From Candidatus Aalborgicola danicus (GTDB lineage: Bacteria; Pseudomonadota; Gammaproteobacteria; Burkholderiales; Burkholderiaceae_C), in NCBI GenBank assembly GCA_016703945.1, contig JADJBC010000003.1:200905-264904 (forward strand): a stretch of DNA of 64,000 nucleotides, given 5' to 3'. The translations under genes and the position numbers were made by a program. The notes beneath the pieces were generated by a model. That model was given only the letters and a program-made list of their open reading frames with translations. It did not search any database and was not told the DNA's origin. The first letter of the stretch is position 1. Each line of letters opens with the position of its first letter. Positions 1-8,249 of the stretch are shown here, piece by piece.

Positions 1-188
1 CTGGTGATCAACCGGGGCTGGTCCGGGAAACGCGATGCCAACATTGCCATGCTGTCGTCGGTAGAGTGGTTGTCCACCACAATGACCTGTTCCGCCTGTT
101 CCAAAGCCGAGCCCACACAGTCCAGCAGCAGCGAGCCCGCATTGTGGTTCACCACAATCACGGACACGGGTTCGAAACTAACGTTCAA
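1..188 (-). CDS. Glycosyltransferase family 2, N-terminal part (runs off the window)
   Basis: Sixty-two codons of a minus-strand gene that continues beyond the left edge. The reading frame gives the opening beta-strand of a GT-A fold (VSVIVVNHN), then an alpha-helix and the VIVVDNHSTDDS block, where the acidic residues normally contact the nucleotide sugar. This is typical of GT2 enzymes that add sugars to lipopolysaccharide or other surface glycans at the cytoplasmic face. The start is taken as TTG at 188 because GGAG lies a few bases upstream and no ATG precedes the first strand. Substrate and acceptor cannot be judged from this fragment. The gene follows the carboxyltransferase gene on the same strand with a gap of about 130 bases. 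Confidence 0.72.
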   Translation of the reverse strand, partial: MNVSFEPVSVIVVNHNAGSLLLDCVGSALEQAEQVIVVDNHSTDDSMAMLASRFPDQPRLIT

Positions 189-322
189 TTGCACTCCAAA
201 ATCGCTGCGCCGGGTTGCCAATAGGTTTGGCAGGGGTGCCAATGTTACGCCATCGTTACAGCCCGATGTCCGTCTTCGGATCGTGCTGGCGTCCCGCACC
301 CTTGCGTGCGACGAGGAAAGGC

Positions 323-2179
323 CTACCAGGTGTCGATGCCGGAGGATGGTTTTGATGGCGCAACACGTGCCGAACGCAGACCACTGACCAGCCAGGCCCG
401 GGTGTGCGCCGGGTCGATGACGGCGTCGATTTCCAGCGTGGTCGCCATCTGCATGGCACTGCCGTTCTCGTATTGAAGCGCGACCAGACGGTCGAACAGT
501 GCCTGGCGTTCGGGGCCGTCGGGGACTGCCTCCAACTCTTTGCGAAATCCAAGGCGTACGGCACCCTCCAGCCCCATGGCGCCAAACTCGCCAGTGGGCC
601 AGGCCACCGTGAACAGGGGGGCGTGGAAGCCCCCTGCGGTCATGGCCATGGCTCCGAGGCCATAAGCCTTGCGCAGCACAATACTGAAATAGGGCACACG
701 CAGGTGGGCCGCTGCAACAAACATGCGGCTGACATGGCGCACCTGGGCCTTCGCCTCGGTGTCAGGTCCGACCATAAAACCTGGCGTATCCACCAAACTC
801 ACCAGCGGCAGGCCATGGGCGTTGCACAGTTGCATGAAACGCGCCGCTTTGTCGGCCGCGTCGGCATCAATCGCCCCGCCCAGGTGCTGCGGATTGTTGG
901 CCAACAGGCCCACCGGTCGCCCCTGAATGCGGGCCAGAGCGGTATGGATGCCAAGACCAAAACCGGTGCGCAGGTACAACAGCGAACCCAGGTCTGCAAT
1001 GCCCTCCATGGCCGCACGTGTGTCATAAACACGCAAGCGGTTCTCGGGCACCACATGGCGCAGTGCCGCGTCCGGTGGCGCGGCAAATTCCTGAACCACA
1101 CCCTGAAAGAAAGACAGGTAGTGACGCGCCGCTGCGACCGCCTGCGCTTCATCATCCACCAGGATGTCGATGACTCCATTGGGGTGCTGGATATCCGAAG
1201 GGCCTATCTGCTCCGGTTTGAAAACACCCAGGCCACCCCCTTCCACCATGGCGGGCCCACCCATGCCGATGTTACTGCCCCGGGTGGCAATGATCACGTC
1301 ACTGCAACCCAGCAAGGCGGCGTTGCCGGCAAAACAACGGCCGGCCACAATGCCCACCACCGGCACTTGCCCGTTGAGGCGCGCGTAACTGGCAAATGTG
1401 CCCACATGCAATCCGGCGACGATGGGCATATCCACATCCCCCGGGCGACCCCCGCCACCTTCGGCAAACAACACGACTGGCAACTGGTTCTGCAGGGCCA
1501 ACCCCAGCATGCGGTCGGTTTTCTGGTGGTTACGCATGCCCTGGGTGCCGGCCAGCACGGTGGCGTCGTAGGCCATCACCACCGCCTGGTGGCCGTTGAT
1601 ACTGCCAATGCCCGTTACTATTCCGTCTGCGGGGGTGTTTTCCACCAGATCCTGCTCCGAGCGCCGGCTGCGCTGCGCCGCAACGGCCAACGCGCCGTAT
1701 TCCACAAAACTTCCGGCGTCGCACAGGTCGGCAACGTTTTCGCGGGCGCTGCGCAAACCCAGTGCATGGCGTTTGGCCATGGCCCCTGCCCGGTTGGCGT
1801 CTTGTGTGAAAGCCTGGCGCGCAATCAAACTTTGCAAATCCGCGCGCATTGGTGTCGCAGCGCATGTGTCACCGGATGAGGCTGCCTGTGGTGCAAAAGC
1901 TTGAGCCATTTTGCCGTCCAGCCCCCGTGGATCCTGCGTAAGGCGCTCTGAAATCAATAGCAGATCACCAACATTGACCAGGTCGCCAACGGCAAACAGC
2001 AGCTCGACCACACGACCATCGGCCTGCGCCCGCACTTCGTGCTCCATCTTCATGGATTCCAGTATCACCAGCACATCGCCCTGTCGAATGGGGTCTCCCG
2101 GTGCGACGAGCCACTGGACAATCTGTGCCTGCAGGGGTGAGCGGAGTTGGTGCATGGCGGCATTGTGCGGCAGGCCCAT
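323..2179 (-). CDS. Biotinyl-domain / acyl-CoA carboxyltransferase fusion protein
   Basis: About 618 residues. The N-terminus is a biotinyl (BCCP) domain whose attachment motif ESMKMEH carries the lysine to be biotinylated. After a linker comes a complete carboxyltransferase with both halves: the N-lobe includes AEGGGGRPGD and GRCFAGNAA, and the C-lobe includes VDTPGFMVGP and RKAYGLGAMAM. Such enzymes move carboxyl from biotin to acetyl-, propionyl- or another acyl-CoA in the cytoplasm. No biotin carboxylase domain is present in the protein or in the neighbouring genes, so a separate subunit must supply carboxybiotin. The start is uncertain: ATG at 2179 is chosen just upstream of the domain, with 2155 as the alternative. 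The open frame extends to 2362 but would then overlap the divergent asparaginase gene. The acyl-CoA substrate is not determined. Confidence 0.85.
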   Translation of the reverse strand: MGLPHNAAMHQLRSPLQAQIVQWLVAPGDPIRQGDVLVILESMKMEHEVRAQADGRVVELLFAVGDLVNVGDLLLISERLTQDPRGLDGKMAQAFAPQAASSGDTCAATPMRADLQSLIARQAFTQDANRAGAMAKRHALGLRSARENVADLCDAGSFVEYGALAVAAQRSRRSEQDLVENTPADGIVTGIGSINGHQAVVMAYDATVLAGTQGMRNHQKTDRMLGLALQNQLPVVLFAEGGGGRPGDVDMPIVAGLHVGTFASYARLNGQVPVVGIVAGRCFAGNAALLGCSDVIIATRGSNIGMGGPAMVEGGGLGVFKPEQIGPSDIQHPNGVIDILVDDEAQAVAAARHYLSFFQGVVQEFAAPPDAALRHVVPENRLRVYDTRAAMEGIADLGSLLYLRTGFGLGIHTALARIQGRPVGLLANNPQHLGGAIDADAADKAARFMQLCNAHGLPLVSLVDTPGFMVGPDTEAKAQVRHVSRMFVAAAHLRVPYFSIVLRKAYGLGAMAMTAGGFHAPLFTVAWPTGEFGAMGLEGAVRLGFRKELEAVPDGPERQALFDRLVALQYENGSAMQMATTLEIDAVIDPAHTRAWLVSGLRSARVAPSKPSSGIDTW

Positions 2180-2242
2180 CGCCGCCAGCGTCAAGCGGGT
2201 GACAGGGCGGGCGAAGGGGCCAATATGTTCGACAATCAGGCC

Positions 2243-3250
2243 ATGCAACACACATCGCTGATAGAAATGACCCGCGGCGGCACGCTGGAAAACCAGCACT
2301 TTGGCTCGGTTGCCGTGGTCAACAGACGCGGTGATGTTCGCGCTTACGCGGGCGACCCGCACTGGCTGACCTTTACCCGCTCAACCCTCAAGGCTTTGCA
2401 GGCCCTGCCCTTCATGGAGGCCGGTGGCCCACAACACTTTGGATTTACGACCCAACACGTGGCCTTGATGTGCGCCAGCCACAGCGGGGAAGACCAACAT
2501 GTGCAGACAGCCCAGGAGATGCTGGAGAAGGCCGGGCAGACCTACCAGGTGCTGCGCTGCGGCTGCCATGTGCCCTACCATTTCGAGATTGCCGGAAAGG
2601 CCCCCAGCCCCCGTGAAACCTTTGATGAGCGCTACAACAACTGTAGCGGCAAACACGCCGGTTTTGTCGCCTATTGCGTGCAGCATGGGCACAGCCTGGA
2701 CAACTACGAGGCGCCCGAGCACCCGCTGCAGCAAGCGGTTCGCCGTGATGTGGCGCGGGTCGTGGGCATGGACGCCAACGACCTCAAGCTGGGTGTGGAC
2801 GGCTGCTCGGCCCCCAACTACGCCATGCCGCTGTCACGCCTGGCTCTTGGCTACGCCCGACTGGCCAGTGGCGCGGCCGACACAGAGTTTGGTGCGAGTT
2901 TTGCCCAACTCAGCGAGGCGATGACGCGCCACCCTGACCTGGTCAGCGGCACCGGCCGCAACGACCTGGCGTTTATGCAGGCCGGCCAAGGCGACTGGGT
3001 CACCAAAGTGGGCGCCGATGGGGTCCAGGTGGTGGGCAGCAAGAGCCGGGGGGAGGCCTTTGCATTGAAGATCATTGATGCCAACAAGCCCGCTCTGTTT
3101 GCCGCCAGCGTAGAGGTGATGGAGCAACTGGGCTGGCTGAACAACACCCAGCGCGAAGCCCTGCGCCCCTGGCGCGCGCAAGCCATCATCAACGCCCGCG
3201 GCATCCAGGTCGGCGAACGCCGTGCGGCCTTCACACTGCAAACACCTTGA
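2243..3250 (+). CDS. L-asparaginase II-type (thermolabile family, PF06089)
   Basis: A 335-residue protein matching the family of the Rhizobium etli thermolabile asparaginase. That family hydrolyses asparagine to aspartate and ammonia and is unrelated in fold to E. coli AnsA/AnsB. The N-terminus (LIEMTRGGTLENQHFGS), the CASHSGED block, the NNCSGKHAGF block and VGSKSRGEAFALK are characteristic. No signal peptide is seen, so it should be cytoplasmic. ATG 2243 is chosen because it gives the usual family N-terminus; ATG 2225 is an in-frame alternative. It is transcribed away from the carboxyltransferase and is followed 22 bases later by arginase, so the two nitrogen-releasing enzymes probably share a transcript. 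Confidence 0.85.
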   Translation: MQHTSLIEMTRGGTLENQHFGSVAVVNRRGDVRAYAGDPHWLTFTRSTLKALQALPFMEAGGPQHFGFTTQHVALMCASHSGEDQHVQTAQEMLEKAGQTYQVLRCGCHVPYHFEIAGKAPSPRETFDERYNNCSGKHAGFVAYCVQHGHSLDNYEAPEHPLQQAVRRDVARVVGMDANDLKLGVDGCSAPNYAMPLSRLALGYARLASGAADTEFGASFAQLSEAMTRHPDLVSGTGRNDLAFMQAGQGDWVTKVGADGVQVVGSKSRGEAFALKIIDANKPALFAASVEVMEQLGWLNNTQREALRPWRAQAIINARGIQVGERRAAFTLQTP

Positions 3251-3272
3251 ACCCCTTTCCTTTTTTGACAGC

Positions 3273-4187
3273 ATGAACACCAAAATCAGCCTGATAGGCG
3301 CGCCCACTGACATCGGCGCCGGCAGCCGCGGCGCCAGCATGGGGCCCGAAGCCCTACGCGTAGCCCACATCGCCACCGTATTGACCCAACAGGGTCTGGA
3401 CGTGCGGGACAAGGGCAACCTGGTCGGCCCCAACAACCCCTGGCTGCCACCGGTGGACGGCTACCGCCATCTGGCCGAAGTCGCACACTGGAACCAGGCC
3501 GTGCACGACGCCGTGTATGCCGAACTGGCCGAGGGCCGTCTGCCCATCTTGCTGGGCGGTGACCACTGCCTGGGCATTGGTTCTATCAGTGCCGTGGCCC
3601 GCCACTGCCGCGACACCGGCAAGAAACTGCGCATCCTGTGGCTGGATGCGCATGCAGACTTCAACACCAACACCTTGACGCCCAGCGGCAACATCCACGG
3701 CATGCCGGTGGCCTGCCTGTGTGGCCATGGGCCTAAGGAGTTGATCGAGATCGGCGGCCACGTGCCCGCCATTTCGCCCAAATGGATACGCCAGATTGGC
3801 ATCCGCAGCGTGGACGAGGGTGAGAAACGTTTTGTGCACGAGCAGGATCTGGAAGTGTTTGACATGCGTTACATCGACGAGATGGGCATGCGCGCCGCCA
3901 TGGAGCTGGCGCTGGCACTGGTGGACGCCAACACCCACTTGCATGTGAGTTTTGACGTGGACTTTCTGGACCCCGACATTGCGCCCGGCGTGGGCACCAC
4001 GGTGCGCGGCGGCCCCAACTACCGTGAGGCCCAGCTGTGTATGGAGATGATTGCCGACACCGGCCACCTGGCCAGTCTGGACGTGATGGAACTGAACCCC
4101 GCGCTGGACGAGCGCAATCGCACGGCCGAGGTGGCGGTGGACCTGATCGAATCGCTGTTTGGCAAGAGTACCCTGATGCGCAAATAG
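3273..4187 (+). CDS. rocF: Arginase (ureohydrolase family)
   Basis: A 304-residue ureohydrolase, the usual length for arginase. The binuclear manganese ligands are all visible: GGDHCLGIGS near residue 96, DAHADFN near 125 and SFDVDFLDPD near 227, with a later conserved glutamate in VMELNPALDE. Arginases split arginine into ornithine and urea in the cytoplasm. The arginase-like sequence around the third motif (PGVGTTVRGG) favours arginase over agmatinase. ATG 3273 is used because an upstream in-frame extension would run into the asparaginase 3' end and adds no conserved sequence. It probably belongs to an amino-acid nitrogen release unit with the preceding asparaginase. Confidence 0.88.
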   Translation: MNTKISLIGAPTDIGAGSRGASMGPEALRVAHIATVLTQQGLDVRDKGNLVGPNNPWLPPVDGYRHLAEVAHWNQAVHDAVYAELAEGRLPILLGGDHCLGIGSISAVARHCRDTGKKLRILWLDAHADFNTNTLTPSGNIHGMPVACLCGHGPKELIEIGGHVPAISPKWIRQIGIRSVDEGEKRFVHEQDLEVFDMRYIDEMGMRAAMELALALVDANTHLHVSFDVDFLDPDIAPGVGTTVRGGPNYREAQLCMEMIADTGHLASLDVMELNPALDERNRTAEVAVDLIESLFGKSTLMRK

Positions 4188-4227
4188 TCTCGCGTACGGC
4201 TTGCTGGCACTTATTGGAAGATTGATT

Positions 4228-5391
4228 GTGACCCTTTGGATCGTGACCACTATGGCCGTGAGCGTGGCTATTTGGTTTGCCGGTGCCTGGTATTTGCGCG
4301 GTGCTGATCTGCGCGCCTTTGACAAGGCCACAGACGATAAAACCAAGGCGCGGCGCCAACGGTTCTCCAGCGGCCCAAGCCTCAACGACGAACACCGCGC
4401 GGTGGTTGCGTCGTTGGGTGGCGTCGCCGCTACCGTGCGAAACACGCCGCGCCGCCAGCACTTGGGCCTGTTGCGCTCTTACATGGACAGCTTCAGCGCC
4501 GAGCGCAGGTTTGACGCACAGTTCATACCGGTGGATGCAGGCGGTGTTCCAGCCGAGTGGGTGCTGGCGCCAGGGGCCAACGGGGCGCGCCGCACGCTGT
4601 ACATCCACGGCGGCGCCTGGATCATGGGCAGTCCGCTCAGCCACCGCGCCATCACCAGCAAGTTCTCGGAGATCACGGGCGGTGCCGTGTTGGCCATCGA
4701 CTACCGGCTGATGCCCGAGCACAGCCGCATGGCCGGCATTGAAGACTGCCGCGTGGCCTACCGCTGGATGCTGGAACATGGCCCGGCCGAGGTGGCCCCG
4801 GCCAACGCCGTCTTTGTCGCTGGCGACTCGGCCGGTGGCAACCTCACGTTATCGCTGGTGGCTTGGGTGCGCGACCAACGACTGCGGGCGCCCGACGCAG
4901 CAGTCGCCCTGTCCCCCGCCACCGACGGCACACTGGGCAGCCCCAGCCTGCGCAGCAACATCCCCACCGATGCCATGCTGGGCCCGCTCTTTGGGCCGCT
5001 GGCGCGTGTGCCGCGTTCAGCCCTGCTGTGGCTGGCGTGGCTGCGCCACCGCATACGCCCCAACCACCCACTGGTCTCGCCCATCTTTGGTGACCTGTCC
5101 GGCTTGCCCCCGCTGCTGATCCATGCCAGTGAAGCCGAAATGCTGCTGGACGACACGCTGCGATATGCCAACAAAGCCAGCGCCGCGGGTTCACCGGTGA
5201 CCGTGCAAACCTGGGCCCATATGGTGCATGTCTGGCACATCTTTGACCCTGACCTCACTGAGGCACGCCAGGCCTTTGCGGAAATAGCCGAGTTCTTGGC
5301 ACAGGCTATTTCTCCGGGTACAACACCAGCTGGACATAGTTGTCGCGCGGCAGATAACGACGCGAAGCCGTCTGCAACTCTTCCGCCGTAA
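4228..5391 (+). CDS. Alpha/beta hydrolase, hormone-sensitive-lipase family
   Basis: About 387 residues with one N-terminal hydrophobic segment (roughly residues 3–22) that could anchor the protein in the inner membrane. The hydrolase domain has the oxyanion motif HGGAW, the DYRLMPEH block and the nucleophile elbow GDSAGGN, the set seen in the HSL/GDXG esterases. The acid and histidine of the triad are expected near the LLIHASEAEMLLDD and MVHVWH segments. The natural substrate is unknown. A GTG start at 4228 is preferred because GGAAG lies seven bases upstream; TTG 4201 and ATG 4252 are alternatives. The 3' end overlaps the convergent M16 protease gene by 86 bases. Confidence 0.82.
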   Translation: MTLWIVTTMAVSVAIWFAGAWYLRGADLRAFDKATDDKTKARRQRFSSGPSLNDEHRAVVASLGGVAATVRNTPRRQHLGLLRSYMDSFSAERRFDAQFIPVDAGGVPAEWVLAPGANGARRTLYIHGGAWIMGSPLSHRAITSKFSEITGGAVLAIDYRLMPEHSRMAGIEDCRVAYRWMLEHGPAEVAPANAVFVAGDSAGGNLTLSLVAWVRDQRLRAPDAAVALSPATDGTLGSPSLRSNIPTDAMLGPLFGPLARVPRSALLWLAWLRHRIRPNHPLVSPIFGDLSGLPPLLIHASEAEMLLDDTLRYANKASAAGSPVTVQTWAHMVHVWHIFDPDLTEARQAFAEIAEFLAQAISPGTTPAGHSCRAADNDAKPSATLPP

Positions 5392-8122
5392 TGGCCGCCA
5401 CCTGGTTGGCATAGTCCAGCACGTCCGCCGGGTCGGTTCCGTACAACTCAGCAGACTGCAGCTTGCTCAGCCAATAGCCGTTTTCGCGCAGCATGCGCCG
5501 TTGCGTGGTGAGCCAGTTCTGCTTGACCTTGGCCAGATCAGCTGCGTCGATGCCCTGGCCTTGGATTTTCTCTATTTCACCCCACGCCGCCGCGATAACC
5601 TGGTCCACATTCTCGGGGGCACAAGGCAATGACAGGCTAAGCTGGTAGTGCGGGTAGGGGTCGCGCGACAGGCCGCCCCGCATGCTGCCGCCGTAGATCA
5701 GCGTCAATTTTTCACGAAGCACGTCGATGATCTTGATGTTCAAAACCTCAACCAGAGCCCGCAGGCGCAGTTGCTCCGCCTCGGAGTAGTCGGCCTTGCC
5801 CGTGAACTGTAGGGCCACTTGGCTCTTCGCCTCGGCGCCGCTGCGCACGGTCTGCTTGACCACACCGGACACGGGGCGCATGCCCACATCGACATACGTG
5901 TTCTTGATCTCCGGGGTTGGCAAGCTGCCAACGTAGCGGGCGATCAAGGGTTTGATGACGTCCAGCGTGAAGCTGCCGACAAACACAAAGGTCATCCCCT
6001 TCGCGCTGGCAAAACGTTCGCTGTAAATGGAGTGCAGACGCTCGGCGCTGAGCCCCGCAAAGTCTTGTGGCCGTGGCGTCAGCCACAGTCTGGGATGCCC
6101 ACCGTACAGCGTCGTCTGGATGGCGTCGGCAAACACCGACTCCGGGCGCGCCGTCGCGTTCTTCGCTCCATCCTGGGATCGGCTGACAAACGACTGGTAC
6201 AGGTCACCATCCTTGCGCATAGGACCAAACTTCAGTGTCAGCATTTGCAGCATAGTTTCCAGGTCAGTCTGGCTGGTGTTGCCGCTGACGTAATCATGGA
6301 GCCCTCCCAACCCCGCGCTGACGGACAAAACCTTGCCCGCCAGCATCTTTTGCAATTCGGTGGGCGCGAAATCGCCCAGCCCCATGGATGCCGCGACATG
6401 TCCGGCATAACCAGCATTGAATTTGTCGTCCAATCCGTACAGCGACTGGCCTCCAAACCGGTGAGCGCCCATCAGTATTTCATCGTTCTTGAAGTCGGTC
6501 GGCATGAGAATGACCTTCACTCCATTGGACAATGTCAGCTCAGTCACACCCAGACGCTCATCCTGGCGTTCGGTCATGATCCGTCCGCCTGACGGAAGCT
6601 TGGCCATGAGTGACAGGGCCACGGGTTTTTCATCCCTGGCAATCACGGTTCGTTGTTCGGCCTGGCTGACACTGGCCAGCAACTCGGGCTCTGCAGGTGT
6701 GATGTTGTCAGCTTTGTCACTGCCGGTGTAGAGAACCAGTTTGGCGGCTTTCTCAGGAATGGCCGAGCGCGCGTAGGCATTCACATCTTCCACGGTGATA
6801 CCGGGCAGCATCGCCTGGCCGTAAGCCAGTTCATTGTCAATGCCGGGAATGGTTTCCTGTTCCAGAAAGTTGCGCAGGTACTCGGCTGCGTAATGCGCAG
6901 AGTCAGTCTTGTCACGTTCGGCTTGGGCGCGCTCCAGTCCCCGCAGCATGGTCTTCTTGCTACGCTCGAGTTCGTCCGGGCTGAAGCCAAATTGCCGAAC
7001 ACGTTCGTTTTCCTGCACCAGAGCATCCACTGCGGGGACCGCGCCCATGCGGCCCAGCAGAGCGCTTGAATTGAAAGACCGGTAACCCGGCACCAGGCGG
7101 CTGACCGCGCTGCCACCGCCGACAAACGGCGGGTTGGCCCGCTGGGTGAGCTCCTGCATGCGTTGCGCCAGCATGGCGCCGAATAGACGCTCCACCATGG
7201 ACTGGCGGTAGTCACCCAAGGTCACCACGGTCTTGGCCGGCTGGACCGGGTAACGGATCATCAAGGCGTTGTTGGTCGCCTCCTTGTCGGTCACAACGAC
7301 GGCCTCGGATGTGCTGCGCGAAACGATAGGTGCATACAACCGGGGGCGTTCGGCCGGCGGGTTTTCCAGCTTGCCAAAGTGGGCCTCCACCAGAGCCTGC
7401 GCGGCCTTGACTTCAATATCACCCACCACCACCACGGCCATCAGATTGGGGCGGTACCAATCCTTGTAAAACCGTTTGATGGCTGCATGGCTGAAGCCCT
7501 TGAGACTGGCTTCGGTGCCGATGGGCAGGCGTTGTGCGTAGAGCGAGCCACTGAAAATTTTTGGCAGGAGGACCTTGTTCATGCGGTCCTGCGCGCCCTT
7601 GCCCAGGCGCAGCTCTTCCAGCACGATGGCGCGTTCCAGATCGATGTCGGCGTCGTTGAAACTCACGCCGTGGGCCCAGTCCTCCAGCACCAGAAAACCT
7701 TTGCGGACATGCTCGGGATTGTCGGTCGGCAGAGGCAGGATGTAGACCGTTTCATTGAAGCCCGTGTAGGCGTTCAGGTCAGCCCCGAATTTCAAGCCAA
7801 TGGACTGCAAGTAGGACACCAGTTCGTGTTTCTTGAAATGGGTGGAACCATTAAATGCCATGTGCTCGGTAAAGTGCGCTAACCCGAGTTGGTCCTCGTC
7901 TTCCAATATGGAACCAGCCTTGACTACCAGACGCAGTTCCAGCCGCTTTTCCGGTCGGCTGTTCTTCTGGATGTAATAGGTCAGGCCGTTCGCCAGCTTT
8001 CCAACGGTTACCTGCGGACCGATGGGCAAAGGGTCAGAAAGCTTGAGTTCGGTGGCGTCAGCTAGCCAGGGCAGCAGAGCAAAAACGACGACGCAAATAT
8101 GGCGCAAGAACGGTGTGATCAT
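5306..8122 (-). CDS. M16 family zinc metallopeptidase, secreted, two-domain
   Basis: A 938-residue pitrilysin/insulinase-type protease. The first 22 or so residues form a signal peptide (ITPFLRHICVVVFALLPW ending in ADA). The inverted zinc motif HFTEH lies at about residues 83–87, with FNETVYILPLPT downstream and the family's distal glutamate region following. The C-terminal half repeats the M16 fold without an HxxEH motif, as is usual for the non-catalytic half. It probably degrades peptides or processes periplasmic or outer-membrane proteins. ATG 8122 is chosen over ATG 8137 because a GGAA-containing purine run sits at ribosome-binding distance and the signal peptide then starts cleanly. 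It is divergent from the histidine kinase gene. Confidence 0.9.
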   Translation of the reverse strand: MITPFLRHICVVVFALLPWLADATELKLSDPLPIGPQVTVGKLANGLTYYIQKNSRPEKRLELRLVVKAGSILEDEDQLGLAHFTEHMAFNGSTHFKKHELVSYLQSIGLKFGADLNAYTGFNETVYILPLPTDNPEHVRKGFLVLEDWAHGVSFNDADIDLERAIVLEELRLGKGAQDRMNKVLLPKIFSGSLYAQRLPIGTEASLKGFSHAAIKRFYKDWYRPNLMAVVVVGDIEVKAAQALVEAHFGKLENPPAERPRLYAPIVSRSTSEAVVVTDKEATNNALMIRYPVQPAKTVVTLGDYRQSMVERLFGAMLAQRMQELTQRANPPFVGGGSAVSRLVPGYRSFNSSALLGRMGAVPAVDALVQENERVRQFGFSPDELERSKKTMLRGLERAQAERDKTDSAHYAAEYLRNFLEQETIPGIDNELAYGQAMLPGITVEDVNAYARSAIPEKAAKLVLYTGSDKADNITPAEPELLASVSQAEQRTVIARDEKPVALSLMAKLPSGGRIMTERQDERLGVTELTLSNGVKVILMPTDFKNDEILMGAHRFGGQSLYGLDDKFNAGYAGHVAASMGLGDFAPTELQKMLAGKVLSVSAGLGGLHDYVSGNTSQTDLETMLQMLTLKFGPMRKDGDLYQSFVSRSQDGAKNATARPESVFADAIQTTLYGGHPRLWLTPRPQDFAGLSAERLHSIYSERFASAKGMTFVFVGSFTLDVIKPLIARYVGSLPTPEIKNTYVDVGMRPVSGVVKQTVRSGAEAKSQVALQFTGKADYSEAEQLRLRALVEVLNIKIIDVLREKLTLIYGGSMRGGLSRDPYPHYQLSLSLPCAPENVDQVIAAAWGEIEKIQGQGIDAADLAKVKQNWLTTQRRMLRENGYWLSKLQSAELYGTDPADVLDYANQVAAITAEELQTASRRYLPRDNYVQLVLYPEK

Positions 8123-8249
8123 GGGTTTCCATTCCATAGGTAGCAGGTGAGCTTATCAGCTGCTACCGTGCCCCTGTCGGTCGACGCGGCAGCGGGAGTA
8201 TGCGTAGAATGATCCGCACATTCCATGAGAGCATGAATCGACACCGTTG

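Noticed and set aside
404..1879. 491-codon plus-strand open frame
   Set aside because: Antisense to the well-supported carboxyltransferase gene and without any recognisable motif.
3354..4445. 363-codon minus-strand open frame
   Set aside because: Opposite arginase, which has all metal-binding motifs.
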